A DNA stretch of 64,000 nt from positions 1-64,000 of the forward strand of contig NZ_LYWZ01000002.1 in assembly GCF_001661965.1 (NCBI RefSeq), given 5' to 3'. This stretch comes from Croceicoccus mobilis. Lineage in GTDB: Bacteria; Pseudomonadota; Alphaproteobacteria; Sphingomonadales; Sphingomonadaceae. Positions within the stretch are counted from its first letter, which is position 1. Each line of letters starts with the position of its first letter. The notes under the pieces are model-generated. The model had not been told where the DNA came from and ran no database searches. It saw only the letters and a program-made list of their open reading frames with translations. A program made the position numbers and the translations under genes. Shown here in pieces: positions 63,888 through 64,000 of the stretch.

Positions 63888-64000
63888 CAATTCTTCTCCA
63901 GTGCACCGGGCGCGACCTTATAGACGCGCTCGGCCATGACATCGGCCACATAGATGGCACCATCGGGGCCGATGGCAAGATCATGCGCGCGGTGCGGGCC
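63887..64000 (-). CDS. C-terminal fragment of a beta-propeller-like gene (runs off the window)
   Basis: The last 37 codons of a minus-strand gene read AHDLAIGPDGAIYVADVMAERVYKVAPG before the stop at 63887-63889. DLAIGPDGAIYVAD is the NHL/SMP-30/sorbosone-dehydrogenase-like repeat. It is coupled to nspC by a 1-bp overlap. The rest lies outside the window. Confidence 0.6.
   Translation of the reverse strand, partial: GPHRAHDLAIGPDGAIYVADVMAERVYKVAPGALEKN

Noticed and set aside
61356-63923. An 855-codon plus-strand frame across the regulator and nspC
   Set aside because: It crosses the palindrome cluster and runs opposite two clear genes.

Overview
The window is high-GC bacterial chromosome with compact operons, 4-bp ATGA overlaps, a class I lysyl-tRNA synthetase, a DivL-type tyrosine histidine kinase homologue, the tsaE-amgK-murU-addB-addA block, and a carboxyspermidine-type decarboxylase. 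Together these point to an alphaproteobacterium, most likely of the order Sphingomonadales. The genus cannot be fixed from the sequence alone.

Bases 1 to about 5,736 are accessory DNA. A complete IS3-family element (1-1318) starts on the first base of the window and cuts a gene whose surviving N-terminus resembles defence-type reverse transcriptases. It is followed by an HNH-like zinc-binding protein, a DUF4238 protein, a small serine recombinase with a repeat-rich possible res site in front of it, and a second HNH-like protein. The segment ends at 18 bp that look like the 3' end of a tRNA gene (5719-5736), 33 bp before an intact tRNA-Pro(UGG). I read this as the right end (attR) of an element integrated into a tRNA gene.

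From 5.8 to 12 kb lies an iron-uptake operon: exbB, exbD, tonB, a catecholate-siderophore-type TonB-dependent receptor, piuC, a ferric-reductase-like membrane protein and a PepSY protein. A possible Fur-type palindrome stands in front of it. Tail to tail with it, on the other strand, is a five-gene MarR-controlled efflux operon (marR, FUSC pump, DUF1656, HlyD adaptor, NodT outer-membrane factor), with a perfect palindrome in front of marR.

From 17 to 30 kb are mostly single housekeeping or stress genes: a LysR regulator, sodC, an M28 peptidase, ettA, acylphosphatase, a ClC channel, an RcnB-like protein, a prolyl 4-hydroxylase-like oxygenase, a zinc metallopeptidase, class I LysRS, a lipoprotein and PPK2. 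An AT-rich DUF3800 gene (30.6-31.4 kb) looks like a recent acquisition. nrdB and nrdA follow, separated by about 2.8 kb of small genes. nrdB has a paired NrdR-box-like motif, and NrdA lacks the ATP cone.

From 37.9 to 47.9 kb are a GlsB-like protein, a diguanylate cyclase, nadB, a thiolase, a membrane protein, a secreted protein with a duplicated domain, an MFS transporter, argJ, an inositol-monophosphatase-like enzyme and trxA. From 48 to 59 kb a minus-strand operon runs divL-like kinase, tsaE, amgK, murU, addB, addA. It combines cell-cycle signalling, tRNA modification, peptidoglycan recycling and double-strand-break repair. The right end holds an ornithine/lysine-decarboxylase-type enzyme, an HTH regulator with a palindrome-rich upstream region, nspC, and the C-terminus of a beta-propeller-like gene. 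This is part of a polyamine locus.
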